From CAUPWF01 sp036656615 (GTDB lineage: Bacteria; Bacillota; Clostridia; Lachnospirales; Lachnospiraceae), in the NCBI GenBank assembly GCA_036656615.1, contig JAVXHY010000001.1:248001-312000 (forward strand): a DNA stretch of 64,000 nt, read 5' to 3'. The notes under the pieces were generated by a model, which was given only the letters and a program-made list of their open reading frames with translations, searched no databases and was not told the origin of the DNA. Positions 16,472 through 24,994 of the stretch are shown one piece after another. The stretch's first letter is position 1. Every line of letters begins with the position of its first letter. Position numbers and translations under genes: made by a program.

Positions 16472-17233
16472 ATGAAAGAATTGAATCAAAAAGTTGCTAT
16501 TGTAACTGGTTCCGGCCAGGGAATTGGAAAAGGGATTGCATTATGCCTGGCCAAACGAGGTGTTAAAATTGTTTGTATTGGTCGACGTATTGAACCAATT
16601 GAACAAACTGCATAGGAAATTCAAGAACTAGGCGGACAAAGTTTTGCCATGTCTTGTGATACATCCAGCAGAGAAAATGTAAAGGAAGTCGTAAAACGAA
16701 CAGTAGATACTTTTGGTTCTATTGATGTTCTTATTAACAATGCGCAAAGTCTTCCAAAATCTTCTCCAGCTTCAGAAACATCTTATGACCAAATGTATAT
16801 GGCATGGTCTACCGGAACCATGGGTTCTTTAAACTTTATGCAGGAATGTTTTCCTTACATGAAGGAACAAGGAGAAGGCCGAATCATTAATTTTGCCTCT
16901 GCTACCGGAATGTTTGGATTTGCAGGACAACTAGCATATGCCAGCAATAAAGAATCCATTCGTGGAATCACGAAGATTTCTGCAAAAGAATGGGGACAAT
17001 ACGGAATAACCGTTAATTGTGTTTTACCAGGTGCAGAATCACCTGCTGCAAAAGAATGGGCCGTAAGATTTCCCGAAAAATATAAAGAAGTTATGGAACA
17101 GCAACCAATGAAACGACTAGGAGATCCTGAAATGGATATTGCACCTGTTGTTGCATTCTTGAGTGGACCAGATTCCCGCTATTTTTCCGGACAAAGTTTA
17201 TTGGTAGATGGTGCCAATTCAATTATGCCATAA
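16472..17233 (+). pseudogene. Short-chain dehydrogenase (SDR) broken by an in-frame TAG
   Basis: The reading frame from ATG 16472 (SD GGAGG at 16461-16465) encodes a complete SDR of about 253 codons, but codon 48 is TAG (16613-16615). Before it stands the NAD(P)-binding TGSGQGIG; after it NNAQ (in place of NNAG), Ser in NFASATG, and the catalytic YASNK. The frame is otherwise intact and ends ANSIMP, so a single substitution (for example CAG to TAG) explains the break. The downstream part alone, from the ATG at 16649, would lack the Rossmann Gly motif and should not bind cofactor. It could be a recent pseudogene, a strain variant or a sequencing error. Substrate not recognised. Confidence 0.85.
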
Positions 17234-17234
17234 T

Positions 17235-17279
17235 AAAAAAGAACTACTGCATCGCCTCAACTCGCAGTAGTTCTTTTTT
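17235..17279. terminator. Bidirectional terminator after the SDR and tRNA-Gln
   Basis: Perfect stem AAAAAAGAACTACTGC / GCAGTAGTTCTTTTTT with a 12-14 base loop; serves the SDR on the plus strand and the tRNA on the minus strand. Confidence 0.9.
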
Positions 17280-17291
17280 ATTTCTATGAAA

Positions 17292-17362
17292 CAACGGAAG
17301 AAGGACTCGAACCTTCACTGACAGAGTCAGAGTCTGTAGTGCTACCATTACACCATTCCGCT
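17292..17362 (-). tRNA. tRNA-Gln (anticodon CUG)
   Basis: A 71-base cloverleaf on the minus strand: acceptor AGCGGAA / TTCCGTT (second pair G-U), D-arm with GTG/CAC stem and GG in the loop, anticodon stem ACAGA / TCTGT with loop CTCTGAC giving anticodon CTG, a four-base variable region, and T-arm GAAGG-TTCGAGT-CCTTC, discriminator G. CCA is not encoded. It reads CAG (Gln). It stands alone and is followed by a strong terminator. Confidence 0.92.
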
Positions 17363-17430
17363 TTGCTATTTTACAGCACCTTTTCATTATAACAAAATCT
17401 TAGAAAAAAGCAAGTAAAATAGTAAAATTT

Positions 17431-18267
17431 TTAATCTATTTCTATTACACCTTCAAACACCGTAGTTGCTGGTCCCGTCATATATACAACATTTGTACTT
17501 CGATCCCACTCAATTAACAGATCTCCTCCCAGTAGCTTCACGGTCACTTCTGAATCGGTATAGTTATTTAGAATACTTGCAACTGCAACTGCACATGCAC
17601 CCGTTCCGCATGCCAAAGTTTCTCCCGATCCACGTTCCCATACACGCATTTCTACTGTTTTACGGTCAATTACATGACAGAACTCTGTATTTACACGTTT
17701 GGGAAAACGTTCGTGGTTTTCAAAATGGGGGCCTATGGCGTCCATTTTCAGCTCTTTTATATCCTCCATATAGACTACATCATGTGGATTTCCCATGGAT
17801 ATGCATGTCATTGCATATTCTTTTCCATTCACAAGAATTGGCTGATTAATACAAGTATCACCCTCTGCAATTACCGGAATCAAGGAGGGCTTAAATTCCG
17901 GATGTCCCATATTCACTTTTACAAGAGTAACTTTCCCTTCTTCCACCATTAGATCCAAATATTTAATTCCACCCAATGTTTCAATAGAAATATGTGTTTT
18001 TTCCGTTAATCCATAGTCGTATACATATTTACCTACACAACGAATTCCGTTGCCACACATTTCACCTCTCGATCCATCTGCATTATACATTTCCATTTCA
18101 AAATCTGCTGACATGGATGGATGGATCAAAATCAATCCATCCGATCCCACACCATAATGTCTGTCACTAACCTGAATAGCTGCTTTTCCCGGGTTATTTA
18201 TTTTTTGCTTCAGACAATTTACATATACATAATCGTTACCTAATCCTTGCATTTTTGTAAATTTCAT
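17431..18267 (-). CDS. dapF: Diaminopimelate epimerase
   Basis: A 278-residue DapF, which converts LL- to meso-diaminopimelate for lysine and peptidoglycan. The two catalytic cysteines are Cys71 in MCGNGIRC and Cys220 in ACGTGACA; MQGLGNDYV opens the protein as usual. It lies 21 bases behind the last gene of the nucleoside ABC operon with no terminator between, so it is probably the last cistron of that operon, an odd pairing. SD GGGGAG is present. No other dap gene is in the window. Confidence 0.95.
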   Translation of the reverse strand: MKFTKMQGLGNDYVYVNCLKQKINNPGKAAIQVSDRHYGVGSDGLILIHPSMSADFEMEMYNADGSRGEMCGNGIRCVGKYVYDYGLTEKTHISIETLGGIKYLDLMVEEGKVTLVKVNMGHPEFKPSLIPVIAEGDTCINQPILVNGKEYAMTCISMGNPHDVVYMEDIKELKMDAIGPHFENHERFPKRVNTEFCHVIDRKTVEMRVWERGSGETLACGTGACAVAVASILNNYTDSEVTVKLLGGDLLIEWDRSTNVVYMTGPATTVFEGVIEID

Positions 18268-18288
18268 ATTTTATGTTCTCCCCTCTGC

Positions 18289-19245
18289 TTATCGTTCTTC
18301 ACGGAAATAATTCACACCACAAGATTTCGGCTGTGCATTTTCCTTGGATTGACGAATGGAAGTAATGATTAATACCAGAATAGTCATAAAAAATGGCATC
18401 ATATCAAAAATAGAATCTGGTATTCGGATAACAGACTTTGGCACATAATACTTCAAAATACTAAAAGCACCAAAAACTAAAGATCCAGCAATTGCTTTAT
18501 ATGGACTCCAGGTCGCAAAAATAACAAGGGCAACTGCAATCCACCCAAGTCCATTGACACAATTACTGATCCATACACCATTACATATGATCATGGAGGC
18601 ATAAGCACCACCAATTCCACAGATTCCTCCACCAATCATAATGTTAATGTATTTATATCTGGTGACTGGTATCCCAGCCGCATCCGCTGCAGCCGGATTT
18701 TCTCCAATAGCTCTTAAGTTCAATCCAGCTCTTGTCTTATACAAATATATTCCGCATAAAATCGCTAATAGGATCCCAAAATACACAAAAATATTATAAT
18801 TAAATAAAAGTTTTCCCAAAATAGGTATGTCCGATAAAACTGGTATTTTAATTTTGGCAAGGGAGGATAAAATATGTTCTGGAAGCTTTAAACTTTTTAC
18901 AGCTGATTTAGCCAGCATATATTCTCCAAAAAAATTACTGATCCCAACACCAAATATGGTTAAGGTAAGTCCTGTTACATTTTGATCAGCCATAAAAGTA
19001 ACTGTTAGAACCCCATAAATTAATGCTCCAAATAAACCAGCTCCAAATGCTCCCAAAAGAGCTAACAGCAAATTATCTGTTTGATATCCCACCATAAATC
19101 CGGCACAAGCTCCCATGGCCATCATACCTTCTACACCAAGGTTCAGATGTCCTGCCTTCTCATTGATAATTTCTCCTAATGTTCCAAAAAGCAAAGGTGT
19201 GCCTGCAAGTACTGCTGCTACAAATAAATTTACAAATACATCCAT
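18289..19245 (-). CDS. nupQ: Nucleoside ABC transporter permease 2 (NupQ-like)
   Basis: A 318-residue inner-membrane permease of the BPD_transp_2 (LivM/RbsC-like) family with 8 to 10 hydrophobic segments. The start region TPLLFGTLGEIINEKAGHLN and the NLGVEGMMAMGA motif are typical of the second permease of the BmpA/NupOPQ guanosine and nucleoside importers. It shares one base (TAATG) with the permease gene before it, showing translational coupling. Substrate assignment to purine nucleosides comes from family knowledge. Confidence 0.88.
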   Translation of the reverse strand: MDVFVNLFVAAVLAGTPLLFGTLGEIINEKAGHLNLGVEGMMAMGACAGFMVGYQTDNLLLALLGAFGAGLFGALIYGVLTVTFMADQNVTGLTLTIFGVGISNFFGEYMLAKSAVKSLKLPEHILSSLAKIKIPVLSDIPILGKLLFNYNIFVYFGILLAILCGIYLYKTRAGLNLRAIGENPAAADAAGIPVTRYKYINIMIGGGICGIGGAYASMIICNGVWISNCVNGLGWIAVALVIFATWSPYKAIAGSLVFGAFSILKYYVPKSVIRIPDSIFDMMPFFMTILVLIITSIRQSKENAQPKSCGVNYFREER

Positions 19246-20333
19246 TATTCCGTTCCTCCTTTCCCACGAATGATAAAACGATACCTAACATAAAATTCAC
19301 ATCCAAGTACGAAGAATAGAATAATACCCTGTAGCACATCCGCTGAATAGGTAGAAAGTCCATATGTAGACTGCATCACTGTACTTCCCTTTTCAAGAAT
19401 ACTAAACAGGAACGATACGATAAGAATACCAAATGGATTTAATCTTGCAAGCCAGGCAATAATAATTGCGGTGAATCCTACCCCGCCCGCCACAGAACTA
19501 GCAAGTGTCATATCAGATCCGGACACTTGAATCATTCCAGCGATTCCGGAAAGTGCCCCACCAATTGCCATGGTTCGAATTACAATTTTCTTATAATTCA
19601 TTCCCGCATAGCTAGCAGTTGCCTGACTTTCTCCTACTACGCTGATTTCATATCCTTGTTTTGTATATTTTAAATAAATATAGACCAGTACAACTAATAC
19701 CAATGCTATAATCCATCCCATATGCACACCCAGAACTTTATCCAAAATTGCATTTTCACCAAATCTGGCAATCTTTGGAAATCCAGACGACTGGGGATCC
19801 TGCCATGCTCCATCTCTTAAAAATGATATAGTATAAAGTGCAATATAATTAAGCATTAATGTAAACAGCGTTTCATTTGTATTGAACCTTGCTTTAAAAA
19901 ACGCCGGAATAATTCCCCACAATGCTCCCCCTATTGCTCCTGCAATAAACATGAGAGATAGTAGTACCACATGAGGAAGCTCCCACCAAAACAATGCAAA
20001 ATAGGTAGCAAATATGGAGCCCATAATAATCTGTCCCTCAGCTCCAATATTCCAAAAACGCATTTTAAATGCCAATGTAATACCCAATGCCGGTATCACA
20101 AGAGGAACCATTAGTTTAACCGTGGCTTGAAAAGCCATCTCGCTTCTAAATGCTCCTGAAATAATAGTCATATATACGCGAAATGGATTATATCCAATGG
20201 CCAATATAAACATACCACCAGCAATAAGCGCCAATATAACAGATAATATGCGCAGCTTCATGCTTTGAGATTTTGTTCGTTCCGCTCTTTTTTCTACACG
20301 AATAAATGGGACTCCTTTTTCTGTCTTACTCAT
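19245..20333 (-). CDS. nupP: Nucleoside ABC transporter permease 1 (NupP-like)
   Basis: A 362-residue permease of the same family as its neighbour, with a longer cytosolic N-terminus and WNIGAEGQIIMG, the hallmark motif of the NupP/YufP side. About ten membrane segments are visible. It overlaps the ATPase gene by 8 bases and abuts nupQ. Together they would form the heterodimeric membrane channel. Confidence 0.88.
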   Translation of the reverse strand: MSKTEKGVPFIRVEKRAERTKSQSMKLRILSVILALIAGGMFILAIGYNPFRVYMTIISGAFRSEMAFQATVKLMVPLVIPALGITLAFKMRFWNIGAEGQIIMGSIFATYFALFWWELPHVVLLSLMFIAGAIGGALWGIIPAFFKARFNTNETLFTLMLNYIALYTISFLRDGAWQDPQSSGFPKIARFGENAILDKVLGVHMGWIIALVLVVLVYIYLKYTKQGYEISVVGESQATASYAGMNYKKIVIRTMAIGGALSGIAGMIQVSGSDMTLASSVAGGVGFTAIIIAWLARLNPFGILIVSFLFSILEKGSTVMQSTYGLSTYSADVLQGIILFFVLGCEFYVRYRFIIRGKGGTE

Positions 20334-21861
20334 GAACTTCTCCTTCCCGCTGTTTACCAGCCATCATAAGTCCAACCTCTTCTTTTGTAGTTTCTTTAGC
20401 GTCCACAATCCCAGTAATCCTGCCGTGACATAATACCATGATTCGATCTGAAATCTGCAATAACACATCTAAATCCTCTCCAATAAATAATACTGCAACT
20501 TGATTTTTCTTTTGTTTATTTAACAAATCGTATATATTATAAGAAGAATGAATGTCCAATCCCCTTACTGGGTAAGCAGTAATTAAAACCGAAGGATTTG
20601 ATTCGATTTCACGTCCCAATAATACTTTTTGTACATTTCCACCGGACATTAGACGTACCGGCGTCTCAATACCCGGTGTCATAATATTTAATTCTTCTTT
20701 CAGCTTTTCCGCCATAGCTTTCGCCGGCTTTCTATCAATAAAAGGTCCTTTTCCCTGTTCATAAGATTTGAGCAGCATGTTATCTACCATTCCCATAGAT
20801 GCAACTAATCCCATACCCAAACGATCTTCCGGTACAAAACTCATGCTAATCCCTAATTTACTAATTTCCCCGGGTTTTTTACCAACTATATTTTCTTTTT
20901 TATAAAGAATTGCTCCTTTTTTTACCTTCATCAGTCCTGCAATAGATTCACATAATTCTTTTTGTCCACTCCCTGCAATACCAGCAACTCCTAATATTTC
21001 TCCTGCTTTCAAATCAAAAGATATATCATCTAATCCCAATGCACCATCGTCTTTTTTTACAGTCAGATTTACAATCTTTAAACTTGTTTTAACATCCTCA
21101 CATTTGGGGCGTTCTATTTCTAATGTTACTTGCCGTCCAACCATTAACTCCGTTAGTTTTTTTTCATTTGTTTCCGCTGTAACAACGGTATCAATACTTT
21201 TCCCTTTTCGAAGAATTGTAACCCGATCGCTAATTTCCATAACTTCATTTAATTTGTGTGTGATGATAATAATCGCACTTCCTTGTTCTTTCATCTTCCT
21301 CAGAATCGCAAAGAGCTTTGTAATCTCTTGAGGTGTCAGCACTGCCGTAGGCTCATCCAATATTAAAATATCCGCACCACGATATAGGACTTTTAATATT
21401 TCCACTGTTTGCTTTTCACTTACAGACATATTATATACTTTCTTGTCCGGATCACTTTCCAAGCCAAAACGATTTGTGATTTCTGCAATTTTATCTTTTA
21501 ATACCTTTTTGTTATTTGTTTTATCTTTAGATCCAAGCAACACATTATACATGGTACTAAATACTTCTACTAATTTGAAATGTTGATGAATCATGCCAAT
21601 CCCCAATTCATTGGCATCCATTGGTGAATTGATTTTTACTTCTTGACCATTAACTTTAATATTTCCCTCGTCTGGATGATAAATTCCAGAAAGCATATTC
21701 ATAAGTGTTGTTTTGCCTGAACCATTTTCTCCTAATAATGCTAAAATTTCTCCGCGGCGTACCGTCAGATCTATATGATCATTTGCTACCACCGTACCAA
21801 ACGTTTTAGTAATTCCATTAAGTTCTATGGCATTTTTCTTCTCCTGTGACAAGTTCATCAT
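20326..21861 (-). CDS. nupO: Nucleoside ABC transporter double ATPase (NupO-like)
   Basis: A 511-residue protein with two ABC domains in tandem. The first has Walker A GENGSGKTT, signature MSVSEKQTVEI and Walker B ILILDEPTAVL. The second is degenerate: GIAGSGQKEL for Walker A, LMSGGNVQKVLLGRE for the signature, and ITAYPVRGLD without the catalytic Glu. This asymmetric fusion is standard for RbsA/NupO-type sugar and nucleoside importers. It follows the binding-protein gene after 183 bases that contain a long hairpin. Confidence 0.92.
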   Translation of the reverse strand: MMNLSQEKKNAIELNGITKTFGTVVANDHIDLTVRRGEILALLGENGSGKTTLMNMLSGIYHPDEGNIKVNGQEVKINSPMDANELGIGMIHQHFKLVEVFSTMYNVLLGSKDKTNNKKVLKDKIAEITNRFGLESDPDKKVYNMSVSEKQTVEILKVLYRGADILILDEPTAVLTPQEITKLFAILRKMKEQGSAIIIITHKLNEVMEISDRVTILRKGKSIDTVVTAETNEKKLTELMVGRQVTLEIERPKCEDVKTSLKIVNLTVKKDDGALGLDDISFDLKAGEILGVAGIAGSGQKELCESIAGLMKVKKGAILYKKENIVGKKPGEISKLGISMSFVPEDRLGMGLVASMGMVDNMLLKSYEQGKGPFIDRKPAKAMAEKLKEELNIMTPGIETPVRLMSGGNVQKVLLGREIESNPSVLITAYPVRGLDIHSSYNIYDLLNKQKKNQVAVLFIGEDLDVLLQISDRIMVLCHGRITGIVDAKETTKEEVGLMMAGKQREGEVHE

Positions 21862-21936
21862 CCCTCTTTCCTGTTCTTCTAGTATTACATGTTATTGTCC
21901 CAGCAGGTAAATCCGTCTACTATGGCAAAACATTTC

Positions 21937-22011
21937 AAGGGTATTACAAAATTTAGAGATAGCTTATTGAATATCAGTCATTCAGTAAGTATAGTATTTT
22001 GTAATACCCTT
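21937..22011 (-). promoter_or_regulatory. Long intercistronic hairpin between bmpA and nupO
   Basis: Perfect 16-base inverted repeat (AAGGGTATTACAAAAT / ATTTTGTAATACCCTT) whose 43-base loop holds a second, nested stem (CTTATTGAAT / ATTCAGTAAG, one mismatch). It lies just after the binding-protein gene in the transcription direction with little T-run, so it may stabilise the upstream mRNA or cause partial termination, raising binding protein over channel. A MITE-like insertion is an alternative. Confidence 0.7.
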
Positions 22012-22044
22012 ATAATTATAACAATTTCTTACTTCTACTTCATA

Positions 22045-23217
22045 TTATTTGACTTCTACATTCTTATAATACCAATTGATTTTTCCAGTTATAGTTGGGT
22101 CATCTAATGTACCACCCTCTTTACCTACTTTGTCTCCAGTATTAGTTTCTATAACTCCATCAAATACATTGAAACTTCCATCCATAATCTTAGCTCTTGC
22201 TTCTTCTACTTTTGCTTCTGTGCCTTCTGCACATAGTTCTTTATTCAATGGTGAAATATCAACTAAGCCATCATCCATACCACCAAAATAATTTTCTGGT
22301 GTCCAGGTTCCTGCTATCACTGATTCCACTGCCTTTGTATAATATACTCCCCAATTCCAAATAACAGAGGTCAAAGTTGCTTTTGGAGCATCTTTACTCA
22401 TATCAGAATTATAGCCAACTCCCCATACTCCAGCACTTTCAGCTTCTGTCTGTGGATTTGGTGTATCACAATGTTGTCCAATCACATCACAGCCTTCTGC
22501 AATCAAAGCTTTTGCTGCATTGGTTTCCTCTGTTGGCGAGAACCAACTATTGGTAACTTTTACATATACTTTTGCATCTTTATTTACTGATTCAACGCCC
22601 ATAGCAAATGCATCAACGCCTCCAGTAACTTCTGAATTTTCAGAACCCATTGCTGCAACATAACCAATTAGGTTGCTTTTTGTCTTCATTCCTGCAACAA
22701 TACCTGATAAATATCTTGCCTGATAAATTCTTCCAAAATAGTTATTGAAATTCGTGTCATTTGATTTGTAGCCTGTCCCATGAGAGAAAATAACTTCTGG
22801 ATATTCTTTGGCAAGAGCCTCACATGTATCCATGTAGTTAAAGCTTGTTGCAAAAATAACATTTGCCCCTTCTTCAATACATTCTCTAATTGCTGTTTCT
22901 GTAGCTGTAGGATCCGAATCGCTAATATTATTCTTACGAATAATCTGATTATCCTCTAATCCTAACTTTTCCTGCATTGCAACAATACCTTGATCATGTG
23001 TATACGTATATCCTGAGCCTTCAGCCGGATCCGTAATATGAATTACACCTATTTTAATATCTTCTTTTGCAACTGCTTTAAATGTAGAACTTGATTCTGT
23101 CTTTGTATCCTTTTTTGTATCCTTAGAATCAGCTTGTTGTTTTTTCCCACAACCTGCAACCAAAGAACTTACCATTACCACTGCCAGTAATGCGCTTAAC
23201 AATTTCTTTTTCATCAT
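22045..23217 (-). CDS. bmpA: BMP-family nucleoside-binding lipoprotein
   Basis: A 390-residue solute-binding lipoprotein. The signal peptide ends in the lipobox LVAGC (Cys23), followed by a Lys/Thr/Ser-rich linker and a BMP/PnrA domain opening with IKIGVIHITDPAEGSGYTYT. Family members (PnrA, NupN) bind purine nucleosides for the cognate NupOPQ importer, whose genes follow. SD AGGAGG is strong. A promoter candidate lies at 23289-23317. No purine riboswitch was found in the upstream stretch. Confidence 0.92.
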   Translation of the reverse strand: MMKKKLLSALLAVVMVSSLVAGCGKKQQADSKDTKKDTKTESSSTFKAVAKEDIKIGVIHITDPAEGSGYTYTHDQGIVAMQEKLGLEDNQIIRKNNISDSDPTATETAIRECIEEGANVIFATSFNYMDTCEALAKEYPEVIFSHGTGYKSNDTNFNNYFGRIYQARYLSGIVAGMKTKSNLIGYVAAMGSENSEVTGGVDAFAMGVESVNKDAKVYVKVTNSWFSPTEETNAAKALIAEGCDVIGQHCDTPNPQTEAESAGVWGVGYNSDMSKDAPKATLTSVIWNWGVYYTKAVESVIAGTWTPENYFGGMDDGLVDISPLNKELCAEGTEAKVEEARAKIMDGSFNVFDGVIETNTGDKVGKEGGTLDDPTITGKINWYYKNVEVK

Positions 23218-23288
23218 TTTTTCTTGTCCTCCTATGAATTTATTGAATTTTAGTAATATATAAAAACTTTAATTCAGTATTCTCCATA

Positions 23289-23317
23289 AGCATAACATTC
23301 TATGAATTGTATTGCAA
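23289..23317 (-). promoter_or_regulatory. Candidate promoter of the bmpA-nupOPQ-dapF operon
   Basis: Minus strand TTGCAA (23312-23317), 17 bases, TATGCT (23289-23294), about 70 bases before the bmpA start. Moderately good match. Confidence 0.4.
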
Positions 23318-23394
23318 ACGAAAACAATATTCGATTTATAAATTTTACTTATAATTCATTATTAGATTGATTAATAAGTTTGTATTTGATTAAT

Positions 23395-23934
23395 TTACAA
23401 TGTAACTACTGTTTCTAATCTTCTTACCAAAAATGCAGCAAGAATAATTTTTAGAAAATCTCCTAATAAAAAAGGAACGACACATAAGGTTAAGGATTCC
23501 ATCATTCCCGTTTTAGTTAAAAGCATAAACCAAGCTGTCCCCAATATATAACAGCATGATAAGCCACCTATCATAGAAATAACATTGCTCCAAATATTTT
23601 TTGGCAGCCTTGACAACAACTGACCTATTACAAGAGCTGCCACTACATACCCAATAATATAGCCTCCGGTAGGTCCAACAATTCTTCCAAGTCCACCAGT
23701 GAATCCGGCGAAAACTGGCAAGCCAACTGCTCCTAAAAGTACATAAATGATTTGGCTTGTGGCTCCATTTTTGCTCCCTAATAACCCACCTGCTAAAAAT
23801 ACAGATAAAGTTGCAAGATTAATTGGAATAGGTGTGAATGGTAATGGTATGGATATTTGGGATGTAACAGCCGTGAGTGCAGCAAACATAGCAATCAAAA
23901 TAAGCTCTTTGGTCGTAAATATTTTATTTTTCAT
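23395..23934 (-). CDS. bioY: Biotin transporter BioY
   Basis: A 179-residue ECF-type S component with five to six membrane spans. FTPIPINLATLSVFLAGGLLG and the GxxGLPVFAGFTGGLGRIVGPTGGY region are the BioY signature. It takes up biotin, alone or with a shared EcfAAT energising module (not present here). SD AGGAG precedes the ATG. A promoter and a BirA-like operator lie directly upstream, which supports biotin-dependent control. Confidence 0.95.
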   Translation of the reverse strand: MKNKIFTTKELILIAMFAALTAVTSQISIPLPFTPIPINLATLSVFLAGGLLGSKNGATSQIIYVLLGAVGLPVFAGFTGGLGRIVGPTGGYIIGYVVAALVIGQLLSRLPKNIWSNVISMIGGLSCCYILGTAWFMLLTKTGMMESLTLCVVPFLLGDFLKIILAAFLVRRLETVVTL

Positions 23935-23954
23935 TTGTTTTTCTCCTGTTCATG

Positions 23955-23983
23955 ATTATATAGTACACAATATAACACAACAA
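23955..23983 (-). promoter_or_regulatory. Promoter of bioY
   Basis: Minus strand TTGTTG (23978-23983), 17 bases, TATAAT (23955-23960). The -35 touches the end of the operator palindrome, so a bound repressor would block RNA polymerase. Confidence 0.65.
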
Positions 23984-24030
23984 TACCCGATTGTAAACCT
24001 ATTTTAATTATTGGTTTACAATCGGGTATT
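23982..24030. promoter_or_regulatory. BirA-like biotin operator
   Basis: Perfect 18-base inverted repeat with a 13-base spacer. The inner half-sites TTGTAAACC and GGTTTACAA equal the known BirA (bioO) half-sites; the outer AATACCCGA / TCGGGTATT extend the palindrome. It abuts the bioY promoter. The spacer is a little shorter than in E. coli. Confidence 0.75.
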
Positions 24031-24111
24031 TTATTTTAATGATTGATTTTTACTTATTATATAAAGTCAAAGCAGATATTCGGAATCCGCTTCACTACTT
24101 ACTTGATAAGG

Positions 24112-24756
24112 TTAAACTGCCAATGCTTTTTTCTGTGTATCCCAAATACGATATCTACCGTGTTCATAATAAGCAGGTTGGCATCTGCCATTTTTTAAAG
24201 CATTAACTAATTCTTCCATAGTGCTTATCTGTTTTGGGAAATAAGTAGAATAAATCCCGATTTTTTCCGGTATATGGCAGTCACTGGCACCAATCGGTAT
24301 CAAATTCAACTGTGATGCATACTCGAAAGCTTTTTGATTAGCCTGCGGAGAAGTACTTCCATTCAAAACCTCTACACCATCTAATCCTACCAGCTCTGAC
24401 AGACCAGCCCCCAGACCTCTATGATTGTTCCGAAAAGGATGCGCACTAAAACACACTCCTCCCTGTTCTTTAACCAATGTAATAAACTCCTGGGCATTCA
24501 ACCTTTCTTTCGGGAAGTCGTCAATTCCAAATGCCAGAATATCTCCCTGTAATGAATAATATTCAATCCCTACAAAAATAGGAAAATCTACCTGCTTTGA
24601 GTATTCTTTGGCATATTCTTTTAATCCCATACTATCATGATCCGTAATGCAAATCCCCTGAAGCCCTCTTGCTTTTGCCACGATAACTATTTCTTCTAAC
24701 TTTAGAAAACTATCTTCTGAATAAGTCATTTCATGCATATGCAAATCTATAAACAT
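24112..24756 (-). CDS. PHP-domain metal-dependent phosphoesterase
   Basis: A 214-residue PHP protein. Metal-binding motifs run in order: DLHMH (4-8), ITDHDSM (about 38-44), GIEY, SAHPFR (about 109-114) and GASDCHIPEKIG (about 167-178). This is the short stand-alone PHP type related to YciV/RNase AM and histidinol-phosphatase-like enzymes; substrates may be nucleotides or RNA 5' ends. No polymerase or other domain is attached. It lies alone, upstream of and possibly reading into the bioY region. SD GGGGGC precedes the ATG. Confidence 0.85.
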   Translation of the reverse strand: MFIDLHMHEMTYSEDSFLKLEEIVIVAKARGLQGICITDHDSMGLKEYAKEYSKQVDFPIFVGIEYYSLQGDILAFGIDDFPKERLNAQEFITLVKEQGGVCFSAHPFRNNHRGLGAGLSELVGLDGVEVLNGSTSPQANQKAFEYASQLNLIPIGASDCHIPEKIGIYSTYFPKQISTMEELVNALKNGRCQPAYYEHGRYRIWDTQKKALAV

Positions 24757-24891
24757 TTAAGCCCCCTAGTCTAAATCTATGGATATCTTCAACCTAAATG
24801 TACCATGAACTCTATCTATTTTCCAATTGATTTTTTTTATAATTAATCACTATTTATCATTTTTTTCTATAAGCTAATTAAATTTCTTTAT

Positions 24892-24973
24892 TAGTAATAA
24901 GTACTATTACTATTGACATTTAAAATTTGCTATGTTATATTATTTGTAGTTATTAGGAACAAGTACTAGTAAG
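24892..24973 (+). promoter_or_regulatory. Promoter and candidate PerR operators of katA
   Basis: TTGACA (24913-24918), 17 bases, TATATT (24936-24941). An inverted repeat TAGTAATA-5-TATTACTA (24892-24912) lies just before the -35, and a second imperfect one (TTATTAG ... CTAGTAA, about 24950-24971) downstream; both share AAGTACTA. Their placement on both sides of the promoter fits a repressor such as the PerR-like protein encoded after katA. They are not exact PerR consensus boxes. Confidence 0.5.
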
Positions 24974-24994
24974 ATAATTTAAGGAGGTAGACAA

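Noticed and set aside
23218..23394. Possible purine riboswitch before the nucleoside importer
   Set aside because: No P1 stem or the conserved loop bases were found; only a plausible promoter.
24112..24756. PHP protein as a DNA polymerase X or PolC fragment
   Set aside because: It is complete as a stand-alone PHP protein, with its own start signal and no polymerase domain.
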